Shown here: positions 35,412 through 39,539 of the stretch, in pieces
How positions within the stretch are numbered: the stretch's first letter is position 1
How the letters are laid out: the number at the start of each line of letters is the position of its first letter
Source of the DNA: Chitinophagaceae bacterium
GTDB taxonomy: Bacteria; Bacteroidota; Bacteroidia; Chitinophagales; Chitinophagaceae
Assembly: GCA_947451985.1 (NCBI GenBank)
Contig: CANGBQ010000003.1
Coordinates: 1-39,539 of the forward strand
DNA length: 39,539 bases
Reading direction: 5' to 3'
Translations under genes and position numbers: made by a program
Notes under the pieces: generated by a model
Database searches by the model: none
What the model was told of the DNA's origin: nothing
The model's input: the letters and a program-made list of their open reading frames with translations, nothing else

Positions 35412-35876
35412 ATGAAAAAAAACAACCGAAGGCTATTTTTAGCAGCCATAATGCTAATTGGATTAACAACATTGCAAAGTTGTAGTAAAGAAGGACCAGC
35501 GGGACCTGCTGGAGCCCAAGGACCTGCTGGAGTAGGAAATCTGCAAAGCAAACAGGTAACCATTAATCCTTCAGATTGGCAATGGAATAGTTCTCAGTTA
35601 TCTTATTATGTTGATATTCCTTTTGATGCCATTAACTCAACATTACTATCTAATGGAATGGTATATGGTTATATGGATGGGAGCTTTGACAATGTAAGTG
35701 GTTGGTTCTCGCTGCCATTCACAAAATACCCGATTACTAATTCCAGCGTTTACCTTACCTATGAAATCAGTGTTATTTCATTAGGGAATTGCAGAATAAG
35801 ACTCATTTGGTCTGATGGAAGACAATCCATTCCAACATCTTCAAGGATATTCAGAATAACTGCAATCACTAATTAA
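35412..35876 (+). CDS. Lipoprotein with a short collagen-like repeat
   Basis: Protein of 154 aa. A signal peptide with lipobox LTTLQSC predicts lipid attachment at Cys24. Directly after it lies a short Gly-x-y repeat (GPAGPAGAQGPAGVG) like collagen triplets, then a globular part of about 115 aa rich in Ser, Tyr and aromatic residues. Such short-collagen lipoproteins are common in Bacteroidota and are thought to be surface proteins; the specific function is unknown. The next gene starts 26 bases after its stop and may share its transcript. Confidence 0.85.
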   Translation: MKKNNRRLFLAAIMLIGLTTLQSCSKEGPAGPAGAQGPAGVGNLQSKQVTINPSDWQWNSSQLSYYVDIPFDAINSTLLSNGMVYGYMDGSFDNVSGWFSLPFTKYPITNSSVYLTYEISVISLGNCRIRLIWSDGRQSIPTSSRIFRITAITN

Positions 35877-35902
35877 TCCAATAAAAAACAAAAAACCAAA
35901 AA

Positions 35903-36433
35903 ATGAAAAATATACTAATACTAATCGTTTCTGTTTTTTTTGGAGCTAATCTTTTTGCCCAAACGGACAATAAAGATGTGTTTTCAAAAATGAGAACATC
36001 TACTATGGGCAATTCGGTTTACTACTATGATCAAAATTCTCCAAACACAACATACACTAAAGCATTTTACATTTATGTAGTAAAACCCAATATGGGTAAA
36101 CCATATTTGATGGTTCGATTTCAATATAGTGGTACCAGTGCAATTGGTGTTTATGCCTATAATGTAATGCCAGACAAACATTCATCATTTAATGTCACAC
36201 CACCAACAGGAATGATTACAAAACTTTCTGATAATAACTATAACGACTTTAGGAGTTATTGTGATTTACAAGTGGAGGAAAAGTTTTTAAATATGCTGCG
36301 TGAAATTGTTGGTTCAGAAAATCCAAAATTGGAATATCTGGGCACGATAGATAATCTTACGGTAAAAATCAGTAGCAGCCAAGTAAAATCAATTTCTAAT
36401 GTGCTTGATGTTTATGATGCATTGAGCAGATAA
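35903..36433 (+). CDS. Secreted hypothetical protein
   Basis: Protein of 176 aa with a signal peptide (MKNILILIVSVFFGANLFAQ). The mature part is a soluble domain with many Tyr, Asn and Ser; no enzyme motif was recognised. It follows the collagen-like lipoprotein on the same strand and is closed by a 12-bp-stem terminator, so both probably make one transcription unit. Confidence 0.75.
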   Translation: MKNILILIVSVFFGANLFAQTDNKDVFSKMRTSTMGNSVYYYDQNSPNTTYTKAFYIYVVKPNMGKPYLMVRFQYSGTSAIGVYAYNVMPDKHSSFNVTPPTGMITKLSDNNYNDFRSYCDLQVEEKFLNMLREIVGSENPKLEYLGTIDNLTVKISSSQVKSISNVLDVYDALSR

Positions 36434-36445
36434 TTAAATAAGATC

Positions 36446-36483
36446 AATGAAGAAGCCATCTGAGAAAAGACGGCTTCTTCATT
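36446..36483 (+). terminator. Intrinsic terminator after the secreted hypothetical protein gene
   Basis: Perfect 12-bp arms AATGAAGAAGCC (36446-36457) and GGCTTCTTCATT (36472-36483) around a 14-base loop that can pair further (TCT/AGA). The T-rich tail is short. Confidence 0.8.
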
Positions 36484-36622
36484 TCTAAATTGAATTAAAT
36501 TATACTTCTCGAAGAAATAAATTTGATAAAAAAGGGAAAATAAAATACGAAAATTAAATTTCTAAAACCGGAAAAAATACCCCGGTATAAACACATGACA
36601 AGTTAAAATTCCCTAAAAAAAT

Positions 36623-37042
36623 TTACTCCCTATCAATCCTCACCCTCGTCTCGTAACTATTCCTTTTCTCTTTTCCATCGCATAAGAAAAATCGGCACTC
36701 ATAGATATCCAGCACTTTGCCTTGGTTATCCTTTTCAATAATTAAATCCATGTGTTTCTCAGAGTTGTTACCGGTGAAGGAATAGCCCCTGCATTGATAG
36801 TTGCATTTTACAGCATCACATTTGCCTGAGGCGCAGTTTAGCGAGGTTTCTCCGGAATCTATTAACTCATCGAAGGCATATCCTAGTTTTCGGACGAAAT
36901 TGTGCTTTTCCATATCCTGGTAGGTGCGTTCTTCATCAAGAAGTGTGTTAATCATATCAATGTCGAGTTTTTGTATGAAATAAATGACTGCATCTTCCTG
37001 TGTAATAAGCTGACTGGTTATTTTGTTTGTAGTAGTTGACAT
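36623..37042 (-). CDS. Cys-rich hypothetical protein, third gene of the vWA/coiled-coil operon
   Basis: Protein of 139 aa with no signal peptide. It carries six Cys (residues 70, 75, 80, 84, 116 and 121): NCASGKCDAVKCNYQCRGYSF and ECRFFLC, which suggests a metal site or disulfides. The N-terminal half is helical and acidic. No family was recognised. It starts 9 bases after the stop of the vWA-like lipoprotein gene, so the two are certainly in one transcript. Confidence 0.78.
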   Translation of the reverse strand: MSTTTNKITSQLITQEDAVIYFIQKLDIDMINTLLDEERTYQDMEKHNFVRKLGYAFDELIDSGETSLNCASGKCDAVKCNYQCRGYSFTGNNSEKHMDLIIEKDNQGKVLDIYECRFFLCDGKEKRNSYETRVRIDRE

Positions 37043-37051
37043 AAATTTTGT

Positions 37052-37909
37052 TTAAATAGATTTAGCAATTAATCCTTGTATTTTTTTGGATGATGAGTTC
37101 ATGATCGGCTCTTTTACAATGGTTGCACCGGAAACTTTCAACCACTTCTTCCACAAATAACTCAATTTTTCTCCTTCCAATAGGTCGTTGTCACCGGCTT
37201 TGGATTGAATACCGCAGATTTGCCATACCGCCGGTACATTTAGTTTTACCGGTACTAATCCCAAATCAAGTGTATCGGCCTTTGCTTTCCATTCGTTACC
37301 AGTCATTTTGTTTAATAATGGAGTGGTCGTGGTAGAGTGTTGCTTGTCGGTGAATCCATGTTGCTTGTCCTCAAAATCAAAATAACCATCAGTCAGAACC
37401 AATACCATGTTGTTATATCCTCCATCCAAATCGCTGTTGATTTGTTCATTGAAATACTGCCAAATATCTACGCCAGCAAAATCACTGTTTTTATTGCCCA
37501 GAAATGCCTGCTGATAAAGTCCTCTCAGTTGGTTTGAAAATTCAGATTTGAAGGTCTCCAACTTTTTCAATTTTTCAGCAGCACTAAACTTTCCCATATC
37601 AATAGACAATGAATTTTCAAAATAACTAACCGGTAAAGAACTTTTATTTTGTGGGATGATTCTGACACAGAATTTATCCGCCGATTTTACGGTAAGGTTT
37701 CGCTGAACTGATTTTTCAAACTTCTCAAATACTGCTCTGATGGCCGTGGTGTCAATTTCCGTTTGGTCGGGTCTCTGAATGATTCTGTCACTCAAATCTA
37801 GTACAACTACATAATTGTTGTTGGCAGGAGTGGTCAGTCTTTCGCTTGCTTTTGAATCGCAAGATGTTATGGCTATAGTCAATGCAAGGATGGAAAGTAA
37901 ATTTTTCAT
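37052..37909 (-). CDS. Lipoprotein with a von Willebrand A-like domain
   Basis: Protein of 285 aa with a lipobox ITSC (Cys17), so predicted to be membrane-anchored and outside the cytoplasm. Residues 33-42 read YVVVLDLSDR, close to the vWA metal-ion site DxSxS but with Arg at the last place; residues 168-180 read MVLVLTDGYFDFE, the vWA TDG strand. Between them are charged helices. The vWA fold is an inference from these two strands. It lies between the coiled-coil membrane protein (14-base gap) and the Cys-rich gene (9-base gap), so it probably acts with them at the envelope. Confidence 0.75.
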   Translation of the reverse strand: MKNLLSILALTIAITSCDSKASERLTTPANNNYVVVLDLSDRIIQRPDQTEIDTTAIRAVFEKFEKSVQRNLTVKSADKFCVRIIPQNKSSLPVSYFENSLSIDMGKFSAAEKLKKLETFKSEFSNQLRGLYQQAFLGNKNSDFAGVDIWQYFNEQINSDLDGGYNNMVLVLTDGYFDFEDKQHGFTDKQHSTTTTPLLNKMTGNEWKAKADTLDLGLVPVKLNVPAVWQICGIQSKAGDNDLLEGEKLSYLWKKWLKVSGATIVKEPIMNSSSKKIQGLIAKSI

Positions 37910-37923
37910 TGTTTTATATTTTA

Positions 37924-39162
37924 TTAGTTAAGTTGAGTGTTGATTGATTCTTGAAATCTTTTGTAAACCGCTTCGCATGGAACGAGCTTGGGATTATGTT
38001 CATTCATTCCGTATAAATAAGCCAACCAGCCGGCATAAAAATGTTCCATATTTCTTTTGAGCTCTTCGGGTCTTAAAGATGATTGCTCCATTTGTTTTCT
38101 GAGCTTTTCAATCTCAAGTTTGAGTGCGTCTATTTGCTTTTGCATCTCTTTCGCCATTTCTTTTTGAGTAATAATCTCTTTTTCTAATTCTCTGATTTTT
38201 TCCTTCAGACCGATGATTTCGATTTCAACCTTAGCGTTGATATTTTTCTTTTCATGCTCATGTAATGCAGCCTCGTAAATTAAACCCCAAAGCAAATAGG
38301 TTCCAAAGCCAAAGGCCAATACAAGGTAGAAGTTGATACTCTTATACCATACCCAGTCTTTATCGGCAATGCCTACCATTGTCTTTAAATCATGTATTCC
38401 ACTGTCAATTTTGAAGGCCAGTAAAGAATCCACCACTAAACAAACCAGAATGGCAGCCACCACTTTCAGTGTTTTATATTTTGAGCCATCAGCAACAAAT
38501 ATGTGTGGAAGAATTCCAAAGCCAAAAAAGATGAACGCTCCCAAATAAGTGAAGATTAGCTGGGTGTTCCATTGGAATATACCCTTTGTATCAAAAATAG
38601 AATTGAGCATCAAGGTCACATCGTCACTGTTTCCACTATTGACCATTTGCAGCATACTTCTGAAAAAGGAGGCATGAATCACAGAGGCATAAAAGAATAC
38701 TAAATAGAACGAAATAAAGGTGCAAAGTGTGGCATACAGCCAAAATCTCATTCCACTGTAATTGCTTTTAATCTTACCCTCTGCCAACTGAATCTTTTTA
38801 GCTTCAATTTGGGACTGATGTGAGGCGATTTGCTTTTCTTTGTCGGTAATGACCACCTCTTTAATGTGCTGTTTGTCTTTGTCGATGTCATTCTGCTCAT
38901 TCTCCTTTCTGGTAATTTCTTCGGCAGTCTTGTTTTTTCTGTTTTGCTCATCTTCAGCATTATGGGTTTCATCTACAATATGCCCTTGCTGAATCCAGCG
39001 TAAGTGACTTTCTAGGGCTGTTGGTGCTCCAAGATTGAGGCCTGCTACTTCAAACCCCCATTCTCTAAGGGGTTTTCTAGTTGATTTTCCGACTGTAAAT
39101 TCATTTTTTGGCTCGGGAATGGCTGTTTCCATTGCTTCCGGCTCGTTTATTATTTTTTCCAT
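37924..39162 (-). CDS. Four-TM membrane protein with two long coiled coils
   Basis: Protein of 412 aa. After a charged N-terminus, residues about 70-130 form a first coiled coil rich in Lys, Glu and Gln. Four membrane segments follow at about 140-160, 202-223, 231-250 and 276-298. A second coiled coil covers about 303-360, and the C-terminal end is HFYAGWLAYLYGMNEHNPKLVP. No known family recognised; the plan resembles envelope machines that carry long coiled stalks. First gene of the operon with the vWA lipoprotein and the Cys-rich protein. A similarity to ZorA-type defence proteins was considered but no MotA-like motif is seen. Confidence 0.78.
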   Translation of the reverse strand: MEKIINEPEAMETAIPEPKNEFTVGKSTRKPLREWGFEVAGLNLGAPTALESHLRWIQQGHIVDETHNAEDEQNRKNKTAEEITRKENEQNDIDKDKQHIKEVVITDKEKQIASHQSQIEAKKIQLAEGKIKSNYSGMRFWLYATLCTFISFYLVFFYASVIHASFFRSMLQMVNSGNSDDVTLMLNSIFDTKGIFQWNTQLIFTYLGAFIFFGFGILPHIFVADGSKYKTLKVVAAILVCLVVDSLLAFKIDSGIHDLKTMVGIADKDWVWYKSINFYLVLAFGFGTYLLWGLIYEAALHEHEKKNINAKVEIEIIGLKEKIRELEKEIITQKEMAKEMQKQIDALKLEIEKLRKQMEQSSLRPEELKRNMEHFYAGWLAYLYGMNEHNPKLVPCEAVYKRFQESINTQLN

Positions 39163-39264
39163 GATGATGTTGTTTACTACTTATAAAAAAGTACTACCGA
39201 GGTAACCAATTTTTTGAAACTTTTTTAAATCGGCTACTTATATCAGATTATAGGCATTCGTATT

Positions 39265-39272
39265 TACCTTTG
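39265..39272 (+). promoter_or_regulatory. Putative -7 box of the sigma-factor gene
   Basis: TACCTTTG fits TAnnTTTG, the same octamer used before the DEAD-box and M28 genes. No clear -33 element. Leader about 70 nt. Confidence 0.45.
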
Positions 39273-39346
39273 TTTTCATTGGAATTTGAGAGTGAAAAAA
39301 ATAAATCCGGATTCCTGGTTACCTTTTAAACAAATTTTTATAAGTA

Positions 39347-39539
39347 ATGAGAGTAGTAAGAAACAATGATGAGAACTACACTGATGCTGAAATAGTCAGA
39401 ATATTAAAAGAAAGCATAGATGGCATTGGAATATTATACGATCGACATAAAAGTTTTTGTATAAATCGTATGAAGACTATGTATAAAGATCATGAGGAAC
39501 TCAAGGATATTTATCATGATGCCATCATGAGATTCTATG
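39347..39539 (+). CDS. Sigma-70 family (ECF-type) RNA polymerase sigma factor, truncated by the window
   Basis: Only the first 64 codons are inside the window. The start MRVVRNNDENYTDAEIV is followed by GIGILYDRHKSFCINRMKTMY and EELKDIYHDAIMRFY, which fits sigma region 2 (the LYxxYxxxVxxxxxxxxxxxDxEDLxQExFLxxY pattern). ECF sigma factors control envelope-stress or surface-function genes, often with an anti-sigma partner that would lie beyond the window edge. Start ATG at 39347; the 3' end is missing. Confidence 0.78.
   Translation, partial: MRVVRNNDENYTDAEIVRILKESIDGIGILYDRHKSFCINRMKTMYKDHEELKDIYHDAIMRFY

Noticed and set aside
37924-39162. Zorya-type ZorA defence protein
   Set aside because: It has TM segments and coiled coils but no MotA/ExbB-like motif and no ZorB partner.

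Overview
The window looks like a chromosomal segment of a Bacteroidota member, most likely a Chitinophagaceae-type organism. The evidence is: DUF2480 and IPExxxVDY-family genes, a GH3-family gene beside lptB, a Rho with a long Lys/Glu-rich N-terminal extension, weak Shine-Dalgarno signals, and promoters of the Bacteroidota type (TTTG, about 19-22 bp, TAnnTTTG). The -7 box TACCTTTG recurs upstream of three unrelated genes. No rRNA, tRNA, CRISPR array or insertion sequence was recognised.

Layout. 1-1442: feoB (minus, 3' end outside the window). 1639-3950: secreted M28 peptidase, IPExxxVDY protein and a pterin carbinolamine dehydratase in one operon. 3947-6091: selD and mnmH (selenium for tRNA selenouridine). 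6151-7584: rho. 8074-11941: DEAD-box helicase, asnS and corA. 11938-14662: DUF2480 protein and a membrane-anchored parvulin-type foldase. 15183-19413: nadA, a DUF3089 hydrolase, chrA, nadD and feoA. 19489-22426: ybeY, mnmG and a mannose-6-phosphate-isomerase-type cupin. Two parS-like palindromes lie between ybeY and mnmG and suggest an origin-proximal position. 22539-23450: ssb and a small zinc-ribbon protein.

23476-26642 is the most unusual cassette: a stand-alone SET protein, a D-Ala-D-Ala-ligase-like ATP-grasp enzyme and an ATP-grasp/SET fusion, tightly spaced on one strand. This pairs predicted peptide-bond or amide-forming ligases with protein-lysine-methyltransferase-type domains. 26768-31105 (minus) is ordinary: DUF985 cupin, beta-carbonic anhydrase, fabG, GH3 and lptB. 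metF follows on the plus strand.

From about 32.3 kb the window becomes accessory. It holds small orphan genes with strong terminators, an ATPase_2/DUF234 protein with a C-terminal PD-(D/E)XK nuclease-like domain behind a four-copy operator-like repeat, and a 112-nt nested palindrome. These are followed by a collagen-like lipoprotein, a secreted orphan, and a three-gene operon (four-TM coiled-coil protein, vWA-like lipoprotein, Cys-rich small protein). The window ends inside an ECF-type sigma factor.

Functional links: mnmH and mnmG both modify the wobble uridine of tRNA; nadA and nadD belong to NAD synthesis; feoA and feoB are both present but about 18 kb apart. All family assignments come from reading motifs by eye; no database search was run.
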